A stretch of 12,569 bases of DNA from Parvibaculum sp. (GTDB lineage Bacteria > Pseudomonadota > Alphaproteobacteria > Parvibaculales > Parvibaculaceae), in contig JACIYQ010000075.1 of NCBI GenBank assembly GCA_014359855.1, positions 1 through 12,569 on the forward strand. The letters run 5' to 3'. The notes beneath the pieces are model-generated. The model was given only the letters and a program-made list of their open reading frames with translations. It searched no databases and was not told the DNA's origin. A program made the translations under genes and the position numbers. Below are positions 6,608 through 12,569 of the stretch, in pieces. Position 1 is the stretch's first letter. Each line of letters starts with the position of its first letter.

Positions 6608-7689
6608 GACGTCCCGCTCCGATGAAGTTCTTCGTAGGCCGTAATCTGGGCAAGCGTGCGGGCACGCATATCGTCCCCGGTATTCAGCGCGCGATACCAG
6701 TCCGCGAGCCAGGAGACGCAGGGCGTTCCGGCAAGCTGATCCTTCCAGCCGAGAACGGCCCGCGCCTTCCGGCTGTCGATTTCGAGCGTCGTCATTTCGC
6801 GCGGGCCGGCGTCGTTCGACGGCTTCCAGACAGGGATCGCACCAAGTGCCGATTGCACCGCATCCGCAAGTTCCGCAACCGTCAAGGGCGGCGCGTCGGG
6901 CGGTGGCCCGAAATTGAGCGCCGACGGCAGTTCGGCCCTGTCGGTCAGCCCTCTCGCATAGGTGAAGTAACCGCAAAGGCAGTCGAGCACGTGCTGCCAG
7001 GGCCGGGCCGCCGCCGGATTGCGCAGCACGAGCGGCTGACCGGCCTTCAGCGCGCGCCAGATGTCCGGTACGAGACGGTCTTCCGAAAAGTCGCCACCGC
7101 CAATCACATTGCCGCCTCGCGCCGTCGCCACGCATACGCCCTGCTCGCTGAGGAACGACCTCGCATAGGATGAGGTCACGATTTCCGCCGCCGCCTTCGA
7201 CGCCGCGTAGGGATCATGACCGCCGAGCGGGTCTTCCTCGCGGAACGAGATGCCTGCTTCGGTGTTTTCGTAGACCTTGTCGGTCGTGACGACGAGAACG
7301 GTTTTGAGTGCCTCGGTTCCGCGCAGGGCTTCGAGGAGGTTCACCGTTCCCATCACATTGGTCTCGAATGTGCCGACCGGATCGACATAGGAGCGACGAA
7401 CGAGCGGCTGCGCGGCCATGTGAAGAACAATCTCAGGCGCAGCCTCGCGCACGACGCGCCGCAGGGCCTCCGCATCGCGCAGATCACCGAAATGCGAGCG
7501 AACGGCACCCGAGACGCCGGCGAGTTCGAACAGGTTTGGATCCGTTTCGGGAGCGAGAGAAAACCCCGTCACCTCCGCTCCCATGGAGGCAAGCCAAAGC
7601 GCCGCCCACGCCCCCTTGAAGCCGCTGTGACCGGTCAGCAGAACGCGCTTTCCGTTCCAGAACGCCTTGTCGAGGCCATCGATCGCCAA
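6604..7689 (-). CDS. rfbG: CDP-glucose 4,6-dehydratase
   Basis: 361 residues, close to the 355-360 of RfbG. Converts CDP-glucose to CDP-4-keto-6-deoxyglucose with bound NAD. It has the RfbG-type nucleotide motif TGHSGFKG (19-26) with W-x-GKRVLLTG before it, HMAAQPLV (90-97), TTDKVYEN (135-142) where the active-site Thr-Asp-Lys of sugar dehydratases is found, and the catalytic Y161-x3-K165 in DPYAASK. The frame is open to 7725, but that would overlap rfbF. TTG at 7689 is preferred: GGAGGG lies 6 nt before it, it follows the rfbF stop by one base, and the protein then begins MAIDGLDKAFWNGKRV as in relatives. It ends in an ATGA overlap with the epimerase gene. High confidence in function, good confidence in the TTG start. 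Confidence 0.93.
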   Translation of the reverse strand: MAIDGLDKAFWNGKRVLLTGHSGFKGAWAALWLASMGAEVTGFSLAPETDPNLFELAGVSGAVRSHFGDLRDAEALRRVVREAAPEIVLHMAAQPLVRRSYVDPVGTFETNVMGTVNLLEALRGTEALKTVLVVTTDKVYENTEAGISFREEDPLGGHDPYAASKAAAEIVTSSYARSFLSEQGVCVATARGGNVIGGGDFSEDRLVPDIWRALKAGQPLVLRNPAAARPWQHVLDCLCGYFTYARGLTDRAELPSALNFGPPPDAPPLTVAELADAVQSALGAIPVWKPSNDAGPREMTTLEIDSRKARAVLGWKDQLAGTPCVSWLADWYRALNTGDDMRARTLAQITAYEELHRSGTS

Positions 7690-7701
7690 GTCAGTCCCTC
7701 C
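7687..7701 (-). promoter_or_regulatory. Ribosome binding site and TTG start of rfbG
   Basis: GGAGGG (7696-7701) inside the rfbF 3' end, 6-nt spacer containing the rfbF TGA, then TTG (7687-7689). It decides the start against the longer upstream frame. Confidence 0.7.
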
Positions 7702-8470
7702 AGACCTTCCAGGGAGCCTTGCCACCCGACCAGAGTTCTTCGAGATAATTCTTTTCGCGCAGCGTATCCATCGGCTGCCAGAAACCCGAATGCTTGAAGC
7801 TCATGAGTTCACCGTCGGCAGCGAGACCGGTCAGCGGATCGCCCTCGAATGCCGTCATGTCGTTGTCGATGCGATCAAGAACCGACGGCTCAAGGGCGAA
7901 GAAGCCGCCATTGATCCATGCGTTGTCTCCCGGCGGCTTCTCGATGAAACGGCGAACATGGCCCCCATCGAGCTCCAGTGCGCCATAACGCCCCGGCGGA
8001 ATAACGCTGGTGAGCGTTGCCTTTCGTCCATGTGACTTGTGGAAGGCGAGAAGCGACCGGATATCGACATTCGCAACACCGTCGCCATAGGTCATGAAGA
8101 AGGTCTCATCCGGATCGAGATAGTCGCGGACACGCTTGATGCGTCCACCCGTCAACGTATCCTGTCCCGTGTCCACCATGGTGACGCGCCAGGGTTCGCT
8201 CGCCTTCTGATGATAGACGATCTGATGGTTCGCCATATCCACTGTCACATCCGATGAGTGAAGCACGTAGTTCGCGAAGTATTCCTTGATCATGTAGCCG
8301 CGATAGCCGACGCAGATCACGAAATCGGTGAAGCCGAAATGCGTATAGATTTTCATGATGTGCCAGAGGATCGGCCGGCCGCCGATCTCGATCATCGGCT
8401 TCGGCCGAAGCTGGCTTTCCTCGGATATGCGCGTACCGAGCCCCCCGGCCAGTATCACCACCTTGGTCAT
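7691..8470 (-). CDS. rfbF: Glucose-1-phosphate cytidylyltransferase
   Basis: 259 residues, standard length for RfbF. Forms CDP-glucose and pyrophosphate from CTP and glucose 1-phosphate, the entry step to CDP-sugars. It starts with the nucleotidyltransferase signature VILAGGLGTRISEES (5-19) followed by RPKPMIEIGGRPI (22-34); the EES and the K24-P pair are typical of cytidylyltransferases of this kind rather than RmlA thymidylyltransferases. The metal-binding D130 lies in TYGDGVANVD (127-136). WINGGFF (aligned with the WxNGGFF of the family) and the C-terminal WQPMDTLREKNYLEELW are also present. ATG at 8470 follows the gmk stop by 12 nt with GGGGGA just upstream. rfbG follows with a one-base gap. 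It appears to be read from the housekeeping transcript. Confidence 0.95.
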   Translation of the reverse strand: MTKVVILAGGLGTRISEESQLRPKPMIEIGGRPILWHIMKIYTHFGFTDFVICVGYRGYMIKEYFANYVLHSSDVTVDMANHQIVYHQKASEPWRVTMVDTGQDTLTGGRIKRVRDYLDPDETFFMTYGDGVANVDIRSLLAFHKSHGRKATLTSVIPPGRYGALELDGGHVRRFIEKPPGDNAWINGGFFALEPSVLDRIDNDMTAFEGDPLTGLAADGELMSFKHSGFWQPMDTLREKNYLEELWSGGKAPWKVWRD

Positions 8471-8482
8471 TTCGTCCCCCGG

Positions 8483-9121
8483 CTAAAGCGCTTCCCGCAA
8501 TTGTTTCACGAAGTTGGATAGCCCCGTCAATCTGCGGCGGCGCAGGCGCTCGGCCCGCAGGATCGCCTGCAGCTCCGTAAAGGCCCTGTCCATGTTTTCG
8601 TTGATGATGATGTAGTCGTATTCCTGATAGTGGCTGATCTCGTCGGATGCTTTCGCCATGCGCGCGGCCACGACATCCGCCGGGTCCTGCGCGCGCGCCG
8701 TCAGCCGCTTTTCGAGTTCCTGAACGGAGGGTGGCAGAATGAACACCTTCACGAGGTCTTCGGTTGCCGTCTCGTCGAGCTGCTGCGTACCCTGCCAGTC
8801 GATGTCGAAGAGCACGTCGCGCCCTCGCGCCAATGCGTCCTCGACCGGCTTGCGCGGCGTGCCGTAATAGTTGCCGAAGACCTTGGCGTGTTCCAGAAAC
8901 TCACCCCGGTTTCGCATGATGCCGAAATCTTCCGTACTAAGAAAATAATAGTCCCTGCCCTCCTGTTCGCCGGGACGGGGTTTCCTCGTGGTCGCGGAAA
9001 CGGACATTTCGATTTCCGGATCGCTCTCGAGAAGGCGGCGCGAAAGCGTCGTCTTGCCTGCACCCGAAGGTGAAGACAGAACGAGCATCAACCCCCGTCG
9101 ATGAATGGCGATTCCGGTCAT
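8483..9121 (-). CDS. gmk: Guanylate kinase
   Basis: 212 residues, normal for the family. Phosphorylates GMP to GDP with ATP in the cytoplasm; essential for guanine nucleotide supply. The P-loop is SSPSGAGKTT (16-25). The GMP-binding segment has SVSATTRKPRPGEQEGRDYYF, with the Arg, Tyr and Glu of the NMP site, followed by FLEHAKVFGNYYGTP and the DVLFDIDWQGTQQL segment. A lid region with RAQDPADVVAARM and the C-terminal YDYIIINENMD complete the family pattern. ATG at 9121 lies 9 nt after the yicC stop, with GGAG overlapping that stop. The gene is the fourth of the conserved acpP-fabF-mltG-yicC-gmk order. Confidence 0.97.
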   Translation of the reverse strand: MTGIAIHRRGLMLVLSSPSGAGKTTLSRRLLESDPEIEMSVSATTRKPRPGEQEGRDYYFLSTEDFGIMRNRGEFLEHAKVFGNYYGTPRKPVEDALARGRDVLFDIDWQGTQQLDETATEDLVKVFILPPSVQELEKRLTARAQDPADVVAARMAKASDEISHYQEYDYIIINENMDRAFTELQAILRAERLRRRRLTGLSNFVKQLREAL

Positions 9122-9130
9122 CTTTCGTCG

Positions 9131-10021
9131 TCACTCCACATTCTGTATCTGCTCGCGGAACTGATCGATCACCGCCTTGAGATCGAGACCGATCCGCGTG
9201 AGGCTGACATCGGCTGCCTTGGAGCAGAGCGTATTCGCCTCGCGATTGAATTCCTGTGTCAGAAAGTCGAGGCGGCGGCCGACAGCATCCTTGCTTGCGA
9301 GAAGTTCGCGCGCCTGCTCGACATGCGCAATCAATCGGTCGATTTCCTCTCGAATGTCCGCTCTTGTCGCGAGCAACGCCGCCTCCTGGGCCACGCGGTC
9401 ATCGGCGATCATGGTGGAGTCCCCCAGCAGCTCCCGCAGTTGGTCCCTGAGCCGTGCCTGCAGGGCGCCGGGAGCCGTTGCCGGACAGGCGGCCGCGTCG
9501 CGCGTCAGCCGTTCGATCTCGGCCACATGGTCTCTCAGGATCGCTTCCAGCTTCGCACCCTCCTGCGCGCGCGCAGCGGCGAGCGCCCGCGCTCCCTCGC
9601 CGAAGGAAGCGACCAGGGCCTCTCCCAACTCCGCCTTTGCCTCCTCGCTTTCCTCGACCTCCTCGGCATTCTCGAGCACGCCCTTCAGTGCGAGAATGCT
9701 TTCCGGCCGCGGTGGCATGACTTCCATATTCCTCTGGAGATCGGCGATCGCTTCCAGCACCACCTGCAAGGCGGCGCGATTGACGCGTAGCGGCGCTGCC
9801 TCGCCTGCACGGTCGAGCACGAGATTGATCTGGCAGTTGCCGCGCTTCAGGTGGCGGGCAAGCTCCGTGCGGAGCGTCGTCTCGATGCCGTCCATACCGG
9901 GGGGCAAGCGAAGCCGCGCGTCGAGGCCTTTCCCGTTCACGCTTCGCAGCTCCCAGTGCCAGCGGACGGCACCATGTGCACCCTCCACGCGGGCAAAGCC
10001 TGTCATGCTATTGAGCGGCAT
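9131..10021 (-). CDS. yicC: YicC/YloC family endoribonuclease
   Basis: 296 residues, usual length. The family is a conserved endoribonuclease; E. coli YicC has been linked to sRNA turnover. It shows the N-terminal SMTGFAR (5-11), ELRSVNGKGLDARLRLP (25-41), a charged alpha-helical middle rich in Glu and Ala (about 115-200), and the diagnostic C-terminal part with FLTQEFNREANTLCSKAAD and a terminal REQIQNVE. ATG at 10021 gives MPLNSMTGF; the second Met at residue 6 is the conserved one, so a start slightly downstream is conceivable. It is followed by gmk after 9 nt, the common pairing in bacteria. Confidence 0.93.
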   Translation of the reverse strand: MPLNSMTGFARVEGAHGAVRWHWELRSVNGKGLDARLRLPPGMDGIETTLRTELARHLKRGNCQINLVLDRAGEAAPLRVNRAALQVVLEAIADLQRNMEVMPPRPESILALKGVLENAEEVEESEEAKAELGEALVASFGEGARALAAARAQEGAKLEAILRDHVAEIERLTRDAAACPATAPGALQARLRDQLRELLGDSTMIADDRVAQEAALLATRADIREEIDRLIAHVEQARELLASKDAVGRRLDFLTQEFNREANTLCSKAADVSLTRIGLDLKAVIDQFREQIQNVE

Positions 10022-10110
10022 CGCGTTTTCCCGGAATCACTTTCAATCTGGTCAGGACTATATCAGCCGCAAACCGGCTTTTCTCTCGCCTATCTGGCGC
10101 CTGCCCGGCG
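10022..10110 (-). other. 89-nt gap between mltG and yicC
   Basis: A perfect 5-bp inverted repeat AGCCG/CGGCT (10065-10069 and 10075-10079) is present. On the minus strand it is followed by GATATAG, which could serve as a -10 for yicC-gmk, but no good -35 is seen. A T run follows the hairpin only on the plus strand, where no gene ends. Function uncertain. Confidence 0.25.
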
Positions 10111-11199
10111 CTATCTAGCCTTCTGCCGCTCGATTTGCCGCCATTCGCGGACCCGCTGCTGATGCTCTTTCAGCGTTTTGGAAAAGGCGTGGCCATCCGT
10201 ACCATCGGCCACAAAGTAGAGCTCGTCCGTCTCCGGGGGATTAAGGACCGCCTCAAGCGAGGCACGGCCCGGATTGCAGATCGGCCCCGGCGGCAGTCCG
10301 TCGACGAGATAGGTGTTGTAAGGGGTCTGGCGGTCGAGTTCGCTGCGCCGGATCGGACGGCCGAGCGCGCCTTTGCCGCCGACGAGCCCGTAGATGATCG
10401 TCGGATCGGACTGAAGCCGCATCGGCTTGTTGAGGCGGTTGACGAAAACGGCAGCCACACGCGGTCTCTCCGAGGCGACGCCTGTTTCCTTCTCGACGAT
10501 GGAGGCCAGGATGATGGCTTCTTCAGGCGTATCAAGAGGCAGATTCTCCGCACGCTTCTCCCACAGCACCGCCAGCAGCGCGTCCGCAGCTGCCCTCATC
10601 TGGGAGACGATTTCCTTGCGCGTCGCACCGCGGGTGAAGCTGTAGGTCTCGGGGAGGAGCGAACCCTCGGGCGGCACAGCAGGCATGTCACCCACGAGCA
10701 CCGGGTTCGCTTCGACCAGCCGCATGATCTGCTCGCTGGTAAGGCCCTCCGGGATGGTAAGCCGATGGAGGATGGATCGCCCCTCGCGCAGGATGCGCAG
10801 GATAGCCGCCATGCTGGCATATGCCGGTATTTCGTATTCGCCTGCCTTGAGGCCGCTTTCAGCGCGGTTCAGGCGAACGCCCGCAAGGAAAATCATGGGA
10901 TCGGAAATGACACCCGCCTTGTCGAGCCGCGCGGCAATGGCGCGTACGCCGAGACCGGGCTCGAGCATGACGATACGCGCTTCGCCGTGAGGACCGGCTG
11001 CCTCGAAACGGTATTTCCCGTATTGAAAGACCGCGCCCGCCAGCAGGGCGCCGAACAGGGGGAGGCAGATCGCCACGACGAGGAGAGTGCGGAAAAGCCG
11101 GTTGCGCGGCTTTCCCGCCTGGAGATCGGTTGCATTTTCCGGTCGAGACGCCCCGCTCTCGTTCTCAGACGCAGCAGGGGTGTTGCCGTCGCCCGTCAA
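10111..11199 (-). CDS. mltG: Endolytic murein transglycosylase MltG (YceG)
   Basis: 362 residues. Cleaves nascent peptidoglycan glycan strands at the periplasmic face of the inner membrane and is thought to end their elongation. A Pro/Ser/Glu-rich cytoplasmic tail (1-34) is followed by one membrane segment (about 36-58), giving N-in, C-out topology. A LysM-like part follows (about 75-145, with AGEYEIPAYASM), then the YceG domain: IPEGLTSEQI (149-158), LLPETYSF (181-188), and ILASIVEKETG (230-240), where E236 aligns with the catalytic E218 of E. coli. RLQSDPTIIYG, TPYNTYLVDGLPPGPICNPG and ELYFVADG complete it. The start is TTG at 11199, overlapping the fabF stop (TTGA) with AAGG 7 nt upstream; no in-frame ATG or GTG precedes the membrane segment. 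Confidence 0.94.
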   Translation of the reverse strand: MTGDGNTPAASENESGASRPENATDLQAGKPRNRLFRTLLVVAICLPLFGALLAGAVFQYGKYRFEAAGPHGEARIVMLEPGLGVRAIAARLDKAGVISDPMIFLAGVRLNRAESGLKAGEYEIPAYASMAAILRILREGRSILHRLTIPEGLTSEQIMRLVEANPVLVGDMPAVPPEGSLLPETYSFTRGATRKEIVSQMRAAADALLAVLWEKRAENLPLDTPEEAIILASIVEKETGVASERPRVAAVFVNRLNKPMRLQSDPTIIYGLVGGKGALGRPIRRSELDRQTPYNTYLVDGLPPGPICNPGRASLEAVLNPPETDELYFVADGTDGHAFSKTLKEHQQRVREWRQIERQKAR

Positions 11200-12452
11200 C
11201 CATCGACCTTTTTCATCACCAGCGACGCATTGGTGCCGCCAAAGCCGAAGGAATTGCTGAGCGCGTAGTTCACTTCCTTCTTGCGCGCTTTATTCGGCAC
11301 AAGATCGATCAGCGTGTCGGCTGCCAGATTGTCGAGATTGATCGTGGGCGGCAGGACACTGTCGCGCATTGCCAGCAGGCAGAAGATCGCCTCCACCGCA
11401 CCGGCGGCGCCGAGGAGGTGGCCGATCGAGGATTTGGTCGACGACATCGAGACTTTTTCGACGGCGTTACCGAGAAGGCGCGTCACGGCGCCAAGCTCGA
11501 TCGTGTCGGCCATGGTCGAGGTGCCATGCGCATTCACGTAATCGAGGTCCGAAGGCGTAATACCGGCACGCTTCAGCGCGGCCTGCATGGAGCGGAAACC
11601 GCCATCGCCATCTTCCGGCGGAGCCGTGATGTGGTAGGCATCGCCGGAAAGACCATATCCGGCGACCTCGCCGTAAATCTTCGCGCCGCGCGCCTTGGCG
11701 TGCTCGTATTCTTCGAGAACGACGACGCCTGCACCTTCGCCCATGACGAAGCCGTCGCGGTCGCGGTCATAAGGCCGCGAGGCGCGTTCCGGTGTGTCAT
11801 TGAAGCCCGTTGAGAGCGCACGGCAGGCGGCAAAGCCCGCGATGCCGATGCGGCAGATGGCGGATTCAGCACCACCCGCCACCATGACGTCGGCATCGTC
11901 CAGCGCGATGAGCCGCGCGGCGTCGCCGATTGCATGGGCGCCCGTCGAACACGCGGTCACGACGGAATGGTTGGGGCCCTTGAGTCCGTGTTGGATCGAA
12001 ACGTAACCCGAGGCGAGATTGATAAGGCGACCCGTGATGAAGAAGGGGCTCACGCGACGGGGGCCCTTCTCCTGAAGGGTCAGTGCGGTTTCGGCAATTC
12101 CATCGAGGCCGCCAATACCTGAACCGATCATCGTGCCGGTGCGGCACTTGTCTTCCTCGGTTTCGGGTTTCCAGCCGGCGTCTTTCAACGCCTGCGTCGC
12201 GGCCGACATGGCGTAGACAATGAAGTCGTCGACGCGCTTGGATTCCTTTGGGTCCATCCAATCGTCGGGATTGAAGGCACCCTCGCCTTCGCGCGGTACC
12301 GGCATGGCAATCTTGCAGGGCAGATCCGAAACATCGAATTTCTCGATCTTCCGGGCGCCGGATTCGCCATTGAGAATACGCTTCCAGGTCGTCTCAACTC
12401 CGCAGCCAAGCGGAGAGACCATACCCACCCCTGTAACGACAACTCGCCTCAT
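11196..12452 (-). CDS. fabF: Beta-ketoacyl-ACP synthase II
   Basis: 418 residues, normal for KAS II. Condenses malonyl-ACP with acyl-ACP in type II fatty acid elongation. The thiolase-fold catalytic triad is complete: C168 in TACSTGAHAIG, H309 in NAHGTST and H345 in SSIGHLLGAAGAVE. The C-terminal NSFGFGGTNAS and the gatekeeper-region MGEGAGVVVLEE are present. The frame is open back to 12542, but the upstream part is Gly/Pro/Arg-rich and overlaps a hairpin. ATG at 12452 gives MRRVVVTGVGMVSPLG, the family start, with GGGAG 11 nt before it. The upstream neighbour is acpP, the usual order. The mltG start overlaps its stop. Confidence 0.97.
   Translation of the reverse strand: MRRVVVTGVGMVSPLGCGVETTWKRILNGESGARKIEKFDVSDLPCKIAMPVPREGEGAFNPDDWMDPKESKRVDDFIVYAMSAATQALKDAGWKPETEEDKCRTGTMIGSGIGGLDGIAETALTLQEKGPRRVSPFFITGRLINLASGYVSIQHGLKGPNHSVVTACSTGAHAIGDAARLIALDDADVMVAGGAESAICRIGIAGFAACRALSTGFNDTPERASRPYDRDRDGFVMGEGAGVVVLEEYEHAKARGAKIYGEVAGYGLSGDAYHITAPPEDGDGGFRSMQAALKRAGITPSDLDYVNAHGTSTMADTIELGAVTRLLGNAVEKVSMSSTKSSIGHLLGAAGAVEAIFCLLAMRDSVLPPTINLDNLAADTLIDLVPNKARKKEVNYALSNSFGFGGTNASLVMKKVDG
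11197..11213 (-). promoter_or_regulatory. Ribosome binding site and TTG start of mltG inside fabF
   Basis: AAAAAGG (11207-11213) in the last codons of fabF, 7-nt spacer, then TTG overlapping the fabF TGA. Indicates coupled translation. Confidence 0.5.
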
Positions 12453-12509
12453 GCCGATGAACACTCCCACACCGGTCCGACGGCCGGAAAGAAATCGATA
12501 AGATGCCGG

Positions 12510-12537
12510 AGGGCCGGGAGCTCGCGCGCCCGGCCCT
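12510..12537 (-). terminator. Strong hairpin between acpP and fabF, possible attenuator
   Basis: Perfect 9-bp GC-rich inverted repeat (12510-12518 with 12529-12537), loop of 10. In the direction of transcription it starts about 16 nt after the acpP stop and is followed by CCGGCATC and then a moderately T-rich stretch ending TTTCTTT. The T run is not directly adjacent, so full termination is doubtful. Partial termination or 3'-end protection of the abundant acpP message is plausible. Confidence 0.5.
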
Positions 12538-12553
12538 GCCAATCAAACCGGTA

Positions 12554-12569
12554 TCAGGACTTGGCGTTC
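12554..12569 (-). CDS. acpP: Acyl carrier protein, last four codons only
   Basis: Reading the minus strand from the right edge gives one partial base, then Asn-Ala-Lys-Ser and TGA. Many alphaproteobacterial ACPs end in NAKS or NAKA, and acpP precedes fabF in this gene order. Only 16 bases are visible, so the call rests mainly on context. Confidence 0.6.

Noticed and set aside
6056..7135. 359-residue version of the epimerase with a long N-terminal extension
   Set aside because: The extension is the rfbG gene read in another frame, Arg/Ala-rich; RmlC proteins are about 180 residues and start at the ATG at 6607.
1681..8470. 3,6-dideoxyhexose (abequose/paratose/tyvelose) pathway
   Set aside because: rfbF and rfbG are shared with it, but the PLP-dependent RfbH dehydrase is absent and a C-methyltransferase is present instead.
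9177..11268. Long plus-strand open frames opposite yicC and mltG (9177-10118 and 10135-11268)
   Set aside because: Low-complexity Arg/Ser/Ala-rich translations with no family features, lying across well-identified genes.
12453..12542. 30-residue N-terminal extension of FabF
   Set aside because: It reads through the acpP-fabF hairpin and is Gly/Pro/Arg-rich; FabF starts with MRRVVVTG at 12452.
1..12569. Mobile elements, tRNA genes, CRISPR arrays or phage genes
   Set aside because: No transposase, integrase, terminal inverted repeats, regular repeat-spacer pattern or tRNA-like sequence was recognised by eye; short or degenerate ones could be missed.

Overview
The window reads as a chromosomal segment of a high-GC alphaproteobacterium, probably Hyphomicrobiales (Rhizobiales). 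The main reason is the housekeeping block at the right end, acpP-fabF-mltG-yicC-gmk, all on the minus strand. That gene order and the protein sequences are typical of the group. Exact genus cannot be read from the sequence.

Layout, following transcription on the minus strand from right to left: the last codons of acpP; fabF (fatty acid elongation); mltG (septal or lateral murein endolytic transglycosylase); yicC (endoribonuclease family); gmk (guanylate kinase). Twelve bases after gmk, a nucleotide-sugar set starts with no gap or strand change: rfbF (glucose-1-phosphate cytidylyltransferase), rfbG (CDP-glucose 4,6-dehydratase), an RmlC-type epimerase, and a TylC3/TcaB9-type sugar C-methyltransferase. 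These four are packed with 1-9 nt gaps or an ATGA overlap. After a 134-nt spacer comes a second, visibly less GC-rich module: another C-methyltransferase-like protein, a family 2 glycosyltransferase, an NAD-dependent epimerase/reductase, and a sulfotransferase. A plus-strand zinc-dependent alcohol dehydrogenase, cut by the left edge, converges on the sulfotransferase gene with only 19 nt between the stops.

How the genes could work together (inference): RfbF and RfbG make CDP-4-keto-6-deoxyglucose. The RmlC-like enzyme epimerises it, the C-methyltransferase adds a methyl branch (by family precedent at C3), and the SDR reduces the 4-ketone. The result would be a CDP-linked 6-deoxy-3-C-methylhexose, the type of precursor known as CDP-vinelose in Azotobacter. 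The glycosyltransferase would attach it, and the second methyltransferase and the sulfotransferase could decorate the glycan. No polymerase, flippase or ABC exporter gene is present, so the acceptor (O-antigen, capsule, glycolipid or protein) is unknown.

No tRNA, rRNA, CRISPR array, insertion sequence or attachment site was found. No gene-free stretch exceeds 134 nt. Long open frames opposite the real genes are a by-product of the high GC content.
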